From NCBI GenBank assembly GCA_023253795.1, contig JALRFG010000006.1, positions 1 to 32,384 of the forward strand: a DNA stretch of 32,384 bases, read 5' to 3'. Source of the stretch: Methylocystis sp. (lineage in GTDB: Bacteria; Pseudomonadota; Alphaproteobacteria; Rhizobiales; Beijerinckiaceae). The notes beneath the pieces were generated by a model. The model was given only the letters and a program-made list of their open reading frames with translations, had not been told where the DNA came from and did no database searches. This document shows positions 23,463-32,384 of this stretch, piece after piece (position 1 is the stretch's first letter; every line of letters begins with the position of its first letter). The position numbers and the translations under genes are program-made.

Positions 23463-25292
23463 TTACTCCACCGTAACGCTTTTCGCGAGATTGCGCGGCT
23501 GATCGACGTCTTTGCCCATGAAGACGGCGACATGATAGGCGAGCAATTGCACAGGCGCCGCATAGACCAGCGCGGCGAACGGGCCGGAGACGTTTTCCGC
23601 CACTTCGACATAGCCGGCGAGTTCCGCCGCCGCCGCCGTGCGGGCGGAAGGCGGTCCGATCAGGATCAGATGGCCGCCGCGCGCCGCAACTTCCTGCAGG
23701 TTGGACACGGTTTTCTCAAGGCTGGCGTCCGGCGGCGCCAGCACAATCACCGGCATGGCGTAATCGATCAGCGCGATCGGGCCATGTTTGAGTTCCCCGG
23801 CGGCATAGCCTTCGGCGTGAATATAGGACAGCTCTTTAAGTTTCAGCGCGCCTTCCATCGCCAGCGGGAAGGATGGTCCGCGTCCGAGATAAAGCGAGCT
23901 GGTTGCGCGCGCGACATCGCGCGCCACCGGCTCGATCTGCGCTTCGCGATTCAACTCCTCGGCCATCTGCCCGGGCGTTGCGATCAGTTCGGCGACCAGT
24001 TCGCGCTCTTGTTCGCGTGTCAACACGCCGCGCGCGCGCCCCAGCGCCAGCGCCAGGCAGGCGAAGACAGCGAGTTGGCAGGTGAATGCTTTGGTCGAGG
24101 CGACGCCGATCTCGGGACCAGCGAGAGTTCTGGCGACAATGTCGCTTTCCCGCGCAATGGTCGAGGTGTCGACGTTCACGATCGCCAGCGTGTGTTGATT
24201 GTGCTGCTTGGCGTAACGCAAAGCGGCGAGCGTATCGGCGGTTTCGCCGGACTGCGACACGACGATCATCAATCCATCGTCAGGCAACGGCGGATCGCGA
24301 TAGCGGAATTCGGAGGCGATATCGATGTCGACCGAAAGCCGAGCAAAGCGCTCCAGCCAATAGCGCGCGACAAGGCCTGCGTAGAACGCCGTGCCGCAGG
24401 CAGAGATGGTGACGCGCGACAGGCGCGCCGGATCGAAGGAGAAGTCGAAGGGTAGTCGAACCACGCCTTCGGCGAGATCGAGATAATGCGCCAGCGTCCG
24501 GCCGATGACTTCCGGCTGCTCGAAGATTTCCTTGGCCATGAAATGGCGGAAATTACCTTTCTCGACCAGAAAGGAGCCCGCTTGCAACGGCTGGCGACGA
24601 CGTTCGACGATCGCATCATCCGCATTGTGGAATTCGCTCGACTCACGGCGCAGCACAACCCAATCGCCTTCGTCGAGATAGGCGATGGAGTTCGCGAAGG
24701 GCGCCAGCGCCAGCGCGTCGGAGCCGAGATAAACGCCCTCTTCGCCCCAGCCGACCGCGAGCGGTGAACCGCGACGCGCGCCGATCAGCAGATCATTTTC
24801 GCCCTCAAAAAGAAAAGCCAGCGCGAAGGCGCCCTTCAGGCGTTTAAGCGTGGCGGCGACGGCGTCTTGCGGCGTTGCGCCTGCTTTCAGCCCGTCGCTG
24901 ACAAGATGCGCGACAACTTCAGAGTCGGTTTCGGAGGCGAAGCGATGACCGCGTCCCTGCAACTCTTCGCGCAGCTCGCGAAAGTTTTCGATAATGCCAT
25001 TATGCACGACGACGACTTTGTCGCTGGCGTGCGGATGGGCGTTGCTCTCGGTCGGTTTGCCATGCGTCGCCCAGCGCGTATGGCCGATGCCGGCGGCGCC
25101 GGATAATTTTTCGGTGGCGAGTTTCTCTTCAAGGTTCTTCAGCTTGCCGCTGGCGCGCACGCGCACAATGCGGCCATTCTCCAGCGTCGCGACGCCGGCG
25201 GAGTCATAGCCGCGATATTCTAGACGCTTCAGCGCCTCGATGAGATCGCCTGCTACCGGTCCCTTACCGAGTATGCCTACAATGCCGCACAT
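23463..25292 (-). CDS. glmS: glutamine-fructose-6-phosphate aminotransferase (isomerising)
   Basis: This 609-aa enzyme makes glucosamine-6-phosphate from fructose-6-phosphate and glutamine, the entry to UDP-GlcNAc for peptidoglycan and lipopolysaccharide. Cys2 (MCGIVGILGKGPVAGDLIEALKRLEYRGYDSAG) is the glutaminase nucleophile, followed by GHTRWATHGKPTESNAHPH and VVVHNGIIENF. Two SIS sugar-isomerase domains follow (SACGTAFYAGLVARYWLE, SQSGETADTLAALRYAK, LGRGPSFPLAMEGALKLKELSYIHAEGYAAGELKHGPIALID), ending with the typical DQPRNLAKSVTVE. Length is standard. It lies 56 bp downstream of glmU on the same strand. I saw no glmS ribozyme (expected only in Firmicutes). Confidence 0.97.
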   Translation of the reverse strand: MCGIVGILGKGPVAGDLIEALKRLEYRGYDSAGVATLENGRIVRVRASGKLKNLEEKLATEKLSGAAGIGHTRWATHGKPTESNAHPHASDKVVVVHNGIIENFRELREELQGRGHRFASETDSEVVAHLVSDGLKAGATPQDAVAATLKRLKGAFALAFLFEGENDLLIGARRGSPLAVGWGEEGVYLGSDALALAPFANSIAYLDEGDWVVLRRESSEFHNADDAIVERRRQPLQAGSFLVEKGNFRHFMAKEIFEQPEVIGRTLAHYLDLAEGVVRLPFDFSFDPARLSRVTISACGTAFYAGLVARYWLERFARLSVDIDIASEFRYRDPPLPDDGLMIVVSQSGETADTLAALRYAKQHNQHTLAIVNVDTSTIARESDIVARTLAGPEIGVASTKAFTCQLAVFACLALALGRARGVLTREQERELVAELIATPGQMAEELNREAQIEPVARDVARATSSLYLGRGPSFPLAMEGALKLKELSYIHAEGYAAGELKHGPIALIDYAMPVIVLAPPDASLEKTVSNLQEVAARGGHLILIGPPSARTAAAAELAGYVEVAENVSGPFAALVYAAPVQLLAYHVAVFMGKDVDQPRNLAKSVTVE

Positions 25293-25348
25293 CGCGCTCT
25301 CCGGAAGCTGGCGCCAGCGTCGCCGGCGTTAAAGACAAGCCAATAATT

Positions 25349-26728
25349 CTATTTCTTCGCTTTTTCTTTTTTTGCTGTCTGCATGGCGCGGAAGTTTTTC
25401 GCCCAGCCGGATATTTCCATCTGGCGGCCGCGCGCGACAGCGAGCGCGTCGTCGGCGACATTCTTTGTCACCACCGAACCGGAGCCCACATAGGCGCCGG
25501 CGCCGATCGTGACAGGCGCCACCAGCGCCGAATTGGAGCCGATAAAGGCGTTTGCGCCAATCACGGTGCGATATTTGAAAAAGCCGTCGTAATTGCAGGT
25601 GATTGTGCCGGCGCCGATGTTGGCGTTGGCGCCGATGTCCGCGTCGCCGATATAGGTCAGATGATTGACCTTCGCGCCCTGCGCGATGTCGGCGTTCTTG
25701 ATCTCGACGAAATTGCCGACCTTTGCCTTGTCGGCGAGTCGTGCGCCGGGACGCAGGCGCGCATAAGGGCCGATGGTCGCCATCGGTCCGATGGTTGCGC
25801 CTTCAAGATGCGAGAAGGCGTGGATCACTACGCCGTCGCCAACCGTGACGCCCGGTCCAAATACGACGTGCGGCTCAATCAGCACGTCACGACCCAGAAG
25901 AGTGTCGTGCGAGAAGAAAACGGTTTCCGGCGCAATCATGGTGACGCCGGCGGCCATCGCCGCGCGCCGCAGTCGCGTTTGCAAAACGGCTTCCGCCTGC
26001 GCCAGCTGGATGCGGTCGTTGACGCCGAGCACTTCCGTTTCATCGGCGACGACAACGCGTGTCTCCAGTCCGTCGGCGCGTGCGAGTTCGACAATGTCGG
26101 TCAGATAATATTCGCCCTTGGCGTTCTCGGCGCCGATCCGTCCCATAAGGTCGAGGGCGCGACGACCGTCGATCGCCATCAGCCCGGCGTTGCTGAGCCG
26201 AATGGCGCGTTCGGCCTCGGACGCGTCTTTTTCTTCCCGGATGGCCATGAGGCGGCCGGCGTCGTCCTGCAACAGACGACCGTAACCAAAGGGATTGTCC
26301 GCCATGAAGCCGAGCGCTGCGACGCTGGCGCCATCGGCCAGCGCGACGCGCAGAGCGTGGATCGTCTCGCCGGTGACGAGCGGGGTGTCGGCGAAAAGGA
26401 CGATCAGATCGTCATAGCCGGCGGCGATGGCCTCTTGTGCGGCGAGGACGGCGTGGGCGGTGCCAAGCCGCTCGGTCTGGACAAAGACCTGTGAGTGCGG
26501 GGCAAGTTTCTGCGCCTCGGCGCGCACATCTTCGCGGCCGGGGCCGACGACGACGGCGACATCCGCCACCTTCGCCGCTGCGACGCTGGCCAGCACATGC
26601 GCCAGCATCGATCGGCCGGCGACTGCATGCAGAACTTTGGCCGTGTCGGATTTCATCCGCGTGCCCTCACCGGCGGCGAGAACGACGGCGAGCGCTTTTC
26701 GAGGGGCGGACGGCTTGGTGGACAGCAT
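25349..26728 (-). CDS. glmU: bifunctional GlcNAc-1-phosphate uridyltransferase / GlcN-1-phosphate acetyltransferase
   Basis: This protein of 459 aa starts at ATG 26728 ([22 protein letters not shown]); the track's 520-aa start adds an unlikely leader. The N-terminal pyrophosphorylase has [43 protein letters not shown] and [12 protein letters not shown]. The C-terminal left-handed beta-helix has hexapeptide repeats ([65 protein letters not shown]), ending in [22 protein letters not shown]. It makes UDP-GlcNAc from glucosamine-1-phosphate, two steps after GlmS. The [10 protein letters not shown] block is the acetyltransferase active site. The lysine-rich tail KKEKAKK is unremarkable. It diverges from opgG across 233 bp. 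Confidence 0.96.
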   Translation of the reverse strand: MLSTKPSAPRKALAVVLAAGEGTRMKSDTAKVLHAVAGRSMLAHVLASVAAAKVADVAVVVGPGREDVRAEAQKLAPHSQVFVQTERLGTAHAVLAAQEAIAAGYDDLIVLFADTPLVTGETIHALRVALADGASVAALGFMADNPFGYGRLLQDDAGRLMAIREEKDASEAERAIRLSNAGLMAIDGRRALDLMGRIGAENAKGEYYLTDIVELARADGLETRVVVADETEVLGVNDRIQLAQAEAVLQTRLRRAAMAAGVTMIAPETVFFSHDTLLGRDVLIEPHVVFGPGVTVGDGVVIHAFSHLEGATIGPMATIGPYARLRPGARLADKAKVGNFVEIKNADIAQGAKVNHLTYIGDADIGANANIGAGTITCNYDGFFKYRTVIGANAFIGSNSALVAPVTIGAGAYVGSGSVVTKNVADDALAVARGRQMEISGWAKNFRAMQTAKKEKAKK

Positions 26729-26961
26729 GGCGGTCGCGACAATCTGTTGATGAAAAGGCGTGACGAAAACAGGCGCGACCCAGCCGCGCCAATGATTTTT
26801 CAAATTGTTTCTATGCAGATTCGGGGGGGCGGGAGCAAGCCGCCCCTTGGGCCTGAACAGGGCGGAAAACCGGCAAGAAAAGCTTTTGCTTCGGTTTATT
26901 CCTGTATACATGATGTTCCAGCGATTTGACGCCCCGCCGCCGCCCTCTCACCCGGTTCCTT

Positions 26962-28497
26962 ATGTTTGAACGTCGAGACGTCCTGAAGGCTGCCTTTGGC
27001 GCCATGGCCGCCGGTCTGAGTCCGGCCCGCGCGGGCGCAGAAGGCGCGCCGCCTTCGCCGCCCCCCGCCGCGCCGGTTTTTAATCGCGAGACGGTCGTCG
27101 ATCTTGCCCGCACTGTCGCGGCGAAACCCTACGCGCCGCCGCCCGGCGAGTTGCGCGATCCCTTCGCCGGCCTGAGCTATGAGCAATTCGTCGGCATCAA
27201 AACGAAGCCGGGCGCGGCGATTTGGGCAGGCGAAAACAAAGGCTTCGCGATCGAGCCCCTGCATCGCGGCCATATCTTCACCGCCGCTGTTGATCTGTAT
27301 TTTGTCGAAAACGGCGTCGCGACGCGGCTCCCCTATGATCAGGGGCGGTTCGATTATGGCGGTCTGAAAACGCCGGAAAAACTGCCGGATCTCAGCTATT
27401 CCGGCTTCCGTGTGCTGCATACGGGCGCCAATGGCGCGGAAGCCGAGCTGGCTATTTTTCAGGGCGCGAGCTTCTACCGGGCGGTCGCCGCCGGGCAAAA
27501 CCTCGGCGTCACGGCCCGTGGCCTGTCGATCCGCACCGCCGACCCGCGCGGCGAGGAATTCCCGTTTTTCCGGATCTTCTGGATCGAGAAGCCGGCGCTG
27601 GGCGACAATACGCTGGTGATCCATGCGCTGCTTGACGCGCCGAGCGTCGCTGGCGCCTATCGGTTCACGTTGCGGCCGGCCGAGGCCACCATCGTCGATA
27701 CCGAGCTGACGCTGTTCCCCCGCACCAATATCGACCATTACGGCCTCGCCGGCTTCGCGGCGATGTCGCTCTACACGCCGCTGGATCGCCACCGGGCCGA
27801 CGAGCTGCGTCCGATGGTGGCGGCCGCCAATGGCCTTCAGATGCTGACCGGCGCGAATGAGTGGCTGTGGCGGCCGGTCTCCAACCGCGAAAGCCTGCAA
27901 TTCTCGTCTTTCGTCGACGGTAATCCCAAGGGATTCGGCGCGCTGGTGCGCGACCGCGACATCGCCGACTATCAGGACGACGACCAGCATTTTGAGCGCC
28001 GCCCGTCGCTGTGGATTGAACCGCTGGGCGAATGGGGGCCGGGCGCCATCCAGCTCGTCGAGATCCCTTCGGAGTCGGAAAACAACGAAAATATCGTCGC
28101 TTACTGGCGCCCCATGACGCCATTGCTCGCCGGATTGGCGACCACCTTCGCCTATCGGCAGTTCTGGTGCTGGGAGCCGCCGGCGCGGCCGCCGCTGGCG
28201 ATTGCGACCGAGTCTCGCTCCGGCCGGGTTTCGGGCGGCAAGCATCGCCGTTTTCTTGTCGTTTTTTCAGGCGATGTGCTTGCTGACGCCGGCCGCACGG
28301 CGAATCTGACCGCAGCCTTGGTCACCTCTCCCGGCGCGGCGACGAACGTCAGGACCTTTCTCAATCCGGCGGCGAAGAATTGCCGCGTGGTGTTCGATAT
28401 TGATCCGGCGGCGGAAAATTTTTGCGAAATGCGGCTTGTCCTGAAATCGGGCGAGCAGGCGATCAGCGAGACCTGGCTCTATAGATGGACACCCTGA
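26962..28497 (+). CDS. opgG: periplasmic glucan biosynthesis protein, OpgG/OpgD family
   Basis: This protein of 511 aa starts at ATG 26962; the track's 523-aa version begins at a TTG. The N-terminus MFERRDVLKAAFGAMAAGLSPARAGAEG has a twin-arginine motif (RRDVLK), so export is probably by Tat, as for OpgD, not Sec as for E. coli OpgG. The MdoG domain is clear: NRETVVDLARTVAAKPYAPP, LSYEQFVGIKTKPGAAIWAGE, FSYSGF-like DLSYSGFRVLH, GEEFPFFRIFWIEKP and DRHRADELRPMVAAANGLQML. The family acts in the periplasm on osmoregulated glucans made by OpgH and has been shown to have glucan hydrolase-type activity. It overlaps opgH by 13 bp and leads a four-gene operon. Naming it opgG rather than opgD rests on its place next to opgH. 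Confidence 0.9.
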   Translation: MFERRDVLKAAFGAMAAGLSPARAGAEGAPPSPPPAAPVFNRETVVDLARTVAAKPYAPPPGELRDPFAGLSYEQFVGIKTKPGAAIWAGENKGFAIEPLHRGHIFTAAVDLYFVENGVATRLPYDQGRFDYGGLKTPEKLPDLSYSGFRVLHTGANGAEAELAIFQGASFYRAVAAGQNLGVTARGLSIRTADPRGEEFPFFRIFWIEKPALGDNTLVIHALLDAPSVAGAYRFTLRPAEATIVDTELTLFPRTNIDHYGLAGFAAMSLYTPLDRHRADELRPMVAAANGLQMLTGANEWLWRPVSNRESLQFSSFVDGNPKGFGALVRDRDIADYQDDDQHFERRPSLWIEPLGEWGPGAIQLVEIPSESENNENIVAYWRPMTPLLAGLATTFAYRQFWCWEPPARPPLAIATESRSGRVSGGKHRRFLVVFSGDVLADAGRTANLTAALVTSPGAATNVRTFLNPAAKNCRVVFDIDPAAENFCEMRLVLKSGEQAISETWLYRWTP

Positions 28498-30686
28498 CCG
28501 ACGCGCACGCTCCGAACGCCGCTTCCGCCTCCCATAACGCCGCCCTGCCGCCGACCCCGACCGAGAACCGGCTATCCATGCCGGCGCAAAGTCTCTTCAA
28601 ATATGACACGCATCACGTGCGTCGCCCGGCGGCTCCGTGGCTTTGGCGCACGCCCTGGCTGGCGCGGCTGGTCGTCTATGGCGGCGGCTTCGCGCTGACC
28701 GCCTATGGCGGCTACCAGATGTATCGGGTCATCGACGTTGGCGGCGTCACCGCGCTGAAGTGGGCGCTGCTGGCGTTGTTCCTGCTGAACTTCTCCTGGA
28801 TTGCGCTGAGCTTTTGCAGCGCCGTCGTCGGTTTCGTTCTGCTGCTGAACAAGCGTCCGACGCCGGTCCTGCCCACGGAGTTGCGTGAGAAAACCGCCGT
28901 CGTCATGCCGATCTACAATGAGGCGCCGAGCCGGGTGTTCGCCGCCTTGCAGACGATTTTCGAGGATGTGCAGGCGACGGGACTGGGCGAGAGCTTCGAC
29001 TGGTTCTTTCTCTCCGACACCACCAATCCCGACGTCTGGATCGCGGAGGAGCGCGCGTTCATCGCGTTGCGTCGCCGGCTTGGGCCGCAGGCGCGCGTCT
29101 TTTATCGACGCCGAGAAAAGAACACGAGCCGCAAGGCGGGCAATATTGAAGATTTTGTCACGCGCTGGGGCGGCGCCTATGCGCATATGGTGGTGCTTGA
29201 CGCCGACAGTCTGATGACCGGACCGACCATCGTCAAACTGGCGTCGGCGATGGAGGCGGACCCCGACAGCGGCATCATTCAGACCCTGCCGCTGATCATT
29301 AATCGCAACACGCTTTTCGCGCGCGTCCAGCAATTTGCGGCGCGCATCTATGGTCCCGTCATCGCCATGGGCCTGTCGGCCTGGATGGGTCGCGACGGCA
29401 ATTACTGGGGCCATAACGCAATCATTCGGACGGAAGCTTTCGCGCGACATTGCGGTCTGCCCGATCTGCCCGGCAAGCCGCCGTTTGGCGGCCATATCCT
29501 TAGCCATGATTTCGTTGAGGCGGCGCTGATCCGTCGCGCGGGTTATGCGGTGTACATGATCCCGACGCTCGGCGGCTCCTTTGAGGAAAGTCCGCCGTCG
29601 CTGATTGACGTGTCGATCCGCGATCGTCGCTGGTGTCAGGGTAATTTGCAGCATTCGCGCGTGCTGTTCGCGCGCGGGCTGCACTGGGCGTCGCGCCAGC
29701 ATTTTCTCACCGGCATTTTCGGTTATCTCACCTCGCCGTTGTGGCTGATGCAGTTGCTCGTCGGCATCATCATCGTGATTCAGGCGAGCTATCTGAAGCC
29801 GGAATATTTCACCGGCGACTTTGCGCTGTTTCCGACCTTCCCGCGCTTCGACGCCGAACGTTCGCTGCAGCTTTTCGCATTAACGATGAGCATTCTGCTG
29901 GCGCCGAAATTCTTTGGCCTGCTTGTCGCGATCTATGAAACCGAAACGCGCCGCGGTTCCGGCGGCGCGATCATGCTGTTGATCTCGACGCTTTTCGAAA
30001 TCGTGCTTTCCGCCTTGCTGGCGCCGATCATGATGCTGATCCAGACCGGGCATGTCGTGCATATTGTGTTCGGCTTCGACACCGGCTGGGATCCGCAACG
30101 CCGCGACGACGGTTCGGTGCCGCTTGTCGACATCATTCGTCGCCATCGCTGGCATATGGTGTTGGGCGTCGTGACCCTGTTCGCGGGTCTGTTGATCTCG
30201 ACCTCTCTGGTGGCGTGGATGTCGCCGACCATCGCCGGTTTGATTTTGGCGATCCCGATTTCCTGGCTGACCAGCCAGCGCTGGCTGGGGCTGGTGTTTC
30301 GTCGCGCCGGCGTTCTGGTGACGCCGGAAGAAACGACGACGCCGCCCATCGCCAAACGCGGCAAGGCATTGTCCAAGGCGCTGGCGCGCGTGGATGAGGA
30401 TGAGGTCAACGGACTGCTTGCGTTGCACGCCGATCCGGAACTGCGGAGACTGCATGAAGAATGGCTGCCGGCCCGCAAGCCGCGTCAGCGTGGCGTGATC
30501 GCTGCTGACCGCGCCATGGCCGAAGCCAAGATCGCCGACGCGGAAACAATTGAGGACGCCGTGCAATGGCTCAATCGCGGTGAGCGTCTGGTGACGCTCT
30601 CGGATCGCGCCTTGATCGGCATGATTGCGCGCTTGCCGCACAAGACCGAACTGACGACCCGCAGCGACGCCCGGGCGGCGGAATGA
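28485..30686 (+). CDS. opgH: osmoregulated periplasmic glucan glucosyltransferase
   Basis: This 733-aa inner-membrane GT2-family glucosyltransferase builds the beta-glucan backbone from UDP-glucose and passes it to the periplasm. Two N-terminal helices (RLVVYGGGFALTAYGGYQMY; WALLALFLLNFSWIALSFCSAVVGFVLLL) precede the catalytic domain (REKTAVVMPIYNEAPSRVFAALQTIFE). DADSLMTG is the metal-binding DxD, and RDRRWCQGNLQH is the acceptor/product motif. About five further helices follow, and the C-terminal tail ends GERLVTLSDRALIGMIARLPHKTEL. It matches OpgH, though shorter than the ~850-aa enterobacterial form because the N-terminal extension is reduced. Its start lies inside opgG and its stop overlaps the DUF952 start (ATGA), so the genes are translationally coupled. 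Confidence 0.94.
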   Translation: MDTLTDAHAPNAASASHNAALPPTPTENRLSMPAQSLFKYDTHHVRRPAAPWLWRTPWLARLVVYGGGFALTAYGGYQMYRVIDVGGVTALKWALLALFLLNFSWIALSFCSAVVGFVLLLNKRPTPVLPTELREKTAVVMPIYNEAPSRVFAALQTIFEDVQATGLGESFDWFFLSDTTNPDVWIAEERAFIALRRRLGPQARVFYRRREKNTSRKAGNIEDFVTRWGGAYAHMVVLDADSLMTGPTIVKLASAMEADPDSGIIQTLPLIINRNTLFARVQQFAARIYGPVIAMGLSAWMGRDGNYWGHNAIIRTEAFARHCGLPDLPGKPPFGGHILSHDFVEAALIRRAGYAVYMIPTLGGSFEESPPSLIDVSIRDRRWCQGNLQHSRVLFARGLHWASRQHFLTGIFGYLTSPLWLMQLLVGIIIVIQASYLKPEYFTGDFALFPTFPRFDAERSLQLFALTMSILLAPKFFGLLVAIYETETRRGSGGAIMLLISTLFEIVLSALLAPIMMLIQTGHVVHIVFGFDTGWDPQRRDDGSVPLVDIIRRHRWHMVLGVVTLFAGLLISTSLVAWMSPTIAGLILAIPISWLTSQRWLGLVFRRAGVLVTPEETTTPPIAKRGKALSKALARVDEDEVNGLLALHADPELRRLHEEWLPARKPRQRGVIAADRAMAEAKIADAETIEDAVQWLNRGERLVTLSDRALIGMIARLPHKTELTTRSDARAAE

Positions 30687-31027
30687 GCCGCATCTATAAA
30701 ATCATCTCTGCGCCGGAATGGCGCGCGGCGGAGGCGGCGGGCGTCTTTCATGGCGCAGAGATCGATCTCACTGACGGCTATATTCATTTCTCCACCGCCG
30801 AACAGACGCGCGAAACGGCGGCGAAACATTTTGCCGGTCAGTCCGATCTGCTGCTGGTCGCCGTCGACGTCGCGCATCTGGGCGATGCGCTGAAATGGGA
30901 AGCATCGCGCGGCGGCGCGTTGTTTCCGCATCTTTACGCCCCGCTCTCGCTCAATGCGGTGACAAGCGTTGCGCCTCTGCCGCTTGCCGCGGATGGCGCG
31001 CATAATTTTGATGGGCTTCTCGCATGA
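30683..31027 (+). CDS. DUF952 family protein
   Basis: This 114-aa soluble protein matches DUF952: [90 protein letters not shown]. The family is widespread and uncharacterised; members have been noted to resemble ADP-ribosyltransferase/RNA 2'-phosphotransferase folds (weak knowledge). It overlaps opgH and pyrD by 4 bp each (ATGA), and DUF952-pyrD adjacency is frequent in alphaproteobacteria, suggesting a link to pyrD rather than to glucan synthesis. Confidence 0.88.
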   Translation: MSRIYKIISAPEWRAAEAAGVFHGAEIDLTDGYIHFSTAEQTRETAAKHFAGQSDLLLVAVDVAHLGDALKWEASRGGALFPHLYAPLSLNAVTSVAPLPLAADGAHNFDGLLA

Positions 31028-32091
31028 TCGATCTGTTTGGTCTTGCCGCCGCCGGTCTTCGCTGTCTGGACGCCGAGGATGCGCATCGCACGACCATCGC
31101 GGCGCTGAAACTGTTGCCGCCGCGTGCGCCAGCGCAGGATGATCCGCGTCTGGCGGTTTCAGCTTTCGGACTTTCTTTTCCCAATCCGGTCGGCCTCGCC
31201 GCCGGTTTCGATAAGGACGCCGAGGTTGCGGACGCCATGCTGGGTTTTGGCTTTGGGTTTGTCGAGGTCGGCACGCTGACGCCGCTGGCCCAGCCCGGCA
31301 ATGCGCGGCCGCGCGCCTTTCGATTGAGCGAGGATCGCGGCGTTATCAATCGTTACGGCTTCAACAACGGCGGTCATTCGCCGGCGCTGGCGCGCTTGCG
31401 CGCACGGCAGGGACGCGAAGGAATTGTCGGCGTCAATGTCGGCTCCAACAAGGACGCAAGCGATCGCATCGCCGATTATGTCGCCGGCGTGCGCGCTTTC
31501 GCTGATGTCGCAAACTATTTCACCATCAATATCAGTTCGCCCAACACGCCGGGTCTGCGCGACTTGCAGGAGCCGTCGGCGCTCGCCGATTTGCTGGCGC
31601 GGGTGATCGACGCGCGGGATGCGTCGCCGACGCGTCGTCCGGTGTTGCTCAAGATCGCACCCGATCTTGAGCTCGCGCAGCTTGATGGAATCGTGCGCGT
31701 GGCGCGCAATGCGCGCATCGATGGCATGATTGTCTCCAACACCACCATCTCGCGTCCCGCAACCTTGCGCTCCTCGCTGGCGACGGAGGGCGGCGGTCTT
31801 TCCGGGGCGCCGCTCTTCGATCTCTCGACGCAGATGCTGGCGCAGACTTTTGTTCGCGTCGAAAGACAGTTTCCGCTGATCGGCGTCGGCGGAATCGACA
31901 GCGCCGAAAAAGCCCTCGCCAAGATCGAGGCGGGCGCGACGCTCGTGCAGCTTTATTCCGCGCTGGTTTACGAAGGGCCGGGGCTGGTTACGCGGATCAA
32001 GCGCGGGCTGCTTGAACGTCTTGAGCGTGAGAACGTCGCGCTACCGGCGCTGGTCGGTCGTCGCGCGCAGCATTACGCGACGCTTTCATAG
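31024..32091 (+). CDS. pyrD: dihydroorotate dehydrogenase (quinone), class 2
   Basis: This 355-aa FMN enzyme oxidises dihydroorotate to orotate at the inner membrane, passing electrons to quinone. Class 2 features are a short N-terminal helical extension ([32 protein letters not shown]), [55 protein letters not shown], and [16 protein letters not shown] with the catalytic serine of this class. FMN-binding blocks [36 protein letters not shown] and [12 protein letters not shown] follow. The start overlaps the DUF952 stop. It is the last gene of the opgG-opgH-DUF952-pyrD unit. Confidence 0.96.
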   Translation: MIDLFGLAAAGLRCLDAEDAHRTTIAALKLLPPRAPAQDDPRLAVSAFGLSFPNPVGLAAGFDKDAEVADAMLGFGFGFVEVGTLTPLAQPGNARPRAFRLSEDRGVINRYGFNNGGHSPALARLRARQGREGIVGVNVGSNKDASDRIADYVAGVRAFADVANYFTINISSPNTPGLRDLQEPSALADLLARVIDARDASPTRRPVLLKIAPDLELAQLDGIVRVARNARIDGMIVSNTTISRPATLRSSLATEGGGLSGAPLFDLSTQMLAQTFVRVERQFPLIGVGGIDSAEKALAKIEAGATLVQLYSALVYEGPGLVTRIKRGLLERLERENVALPALVGRRAQHYATLS

Positions 32092-32157
32092 GCAGGCGCC
32101 CGATGCTATTGGCGCGCAATCTTAATATCCATCATCCCTGAACAAAAAGGAACGATC

Positions 32158-32384
32158 ATGAGCGAACATATCTGGCTGGCGACGGGCGAAGCGACAGTTT
32201 TGGCGGCGGACGGACAATATACCGACGCCATGCCGGAAGTTCTGATCGGCAATGTGAAGGGTCCGGTCGGCCATGCCTTCGCCTCGATGACGGGACAGGT
32301 CGCGGGCCATCCGCGCATGTTTGTCATTCGCGACCTCAACCAGCAGGTCCGTCCGGCGACGATGATGACCACCAAGATGACGGT
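32158..32384 (+). CDS. formaldehyde-activating enzyme (Fae) family protein, 3' partial
   Basis: The first 75 residues of a Fae-like protein are present: MSEHIWLATGEATVLAADG, then EVLIGNVKGPVGHAFASMTGQ and RPATMMTTKMTV, before the window ends. They follow the Fae layout (GEALVGDGNE, LIIGPRGSPAETAF, KPNTLMFNKVTI). Fae condenses formaldehyde with tetrahydromethanopterin in methylotrophs. By eye, the position of the active-site histidine (EVAHIDL in canonical Fae) holds another residue (DAMPEVL), so this may be one of the divergent Fae homologues rather than the main enzyme. AAAAAGGAACGATC before the ATG gives a good SD. A 66-bp gap from pyrD suggests a separate unit. The family marks a C1-using lifestyle. 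Confidence 0.8.
   Translation, partial: MSEHIWLATGEATVLAADGQYTDAMPEVLIGNVKGPVGHAFASMTGQVAGHPRMFVIRDLNQQVRPATMMTTKMT

Noticed and set aside
22268-23611. 447-aa minus ORF over the LptF-like gene
   Set aside because: Low-complexity Arg/Gln/His-rich translation; the plus strand encodes a clear membrane permease and glmS overlaps the rest.
26880-26912. CTTTTG-16 bp-TATACA as an opgG promoter
   Set aside because: Both hexamers are poor matches, and such sequences are common by chance; not listed as a feature.
26896-28245. 449-aa minus ORF over opgG
   Set aside because: Shadow of opgG, with no recognisable motif.

Overview
The window looks like chromosomal DNA of a GC-rich alphaproteobacterial methylotroph (order Hyphomicrobiales, plausibly Methylocystaceae/Beijerinckiaceae; this placement is inference). 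The clues are alphaproteobacterial-type core genes (parE, glnE, argJ, pyrD, glmU-glmS, nth, xseB), a DUF2244/DUF815/DUF952 set common in that class, and a formaldehyde-activating-enzyme-like gene (fae family) running off the right end. I saw no IS element, prophage, CRISPR array, tRNA or rRNA.

Layout, left to right. (1) 1-2576, minus strand: a NitT/TauT-type ABC importer (binding protein, permease, ATPase) in overlapping order. Its ATPase changes in frame into an internal piece of carbamoyl-phosphate synthase large chain (carB) near position 371. This looks like a chimeric join. (2) 2693-5799, plus: parE and an overlapping PAS/HWE histidine kinase. (3) 5811-9383: mutT, two tandem HdeA/HdeB-like periplasmic proteins, argJ and a parvulin-type peptidyl-prolyl isomerase, with two clear hairpin terminators. 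(4) 9477-15791: glnE, a DUF815 ATPase, a secreted cupin, nth, a DUF2244 membrane protein and a DedA protein. (5) 15853-18832: an unknown 117-aa gene behind a Pho-box-like promoter, a possible 21-aa ORF, glyoxalase I, a CDF metal exporter with an extended C-terminus, and xseB. (6) 18872-23446: an envelope-glycan-like module with a two-copy GT4-type glycosyltransferase, a divergent DxD glycosyltransferase and a solitary LptF/LptG-like permease. (7) 23463-26728, minus: glmU-glmS for UDP-GlcNAc supply. (8) 26962-32091, plus: a tightly overlapping operon opgG-opgH-DUF952-pyrD. (9) 32158-end: the fae-like gene.

Envelope functions cluster in the right half: UDP-GlcNAc synthesis, osmoregulated periplasmic glucans, and the unassigned glycosyltransferase/permease module. 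The most interesting points are that module; the tandem glycosyltransferase, whose first copy clearly extends 46 codons upstream of any ATG/GTG/TTG and seems to need an ATC (or otherwise non-canonical) start; the Pho-box promoter on an orphan gene; and the carB/ABC junction. All calls are by eye from the sequence; no alignments or searches were run.
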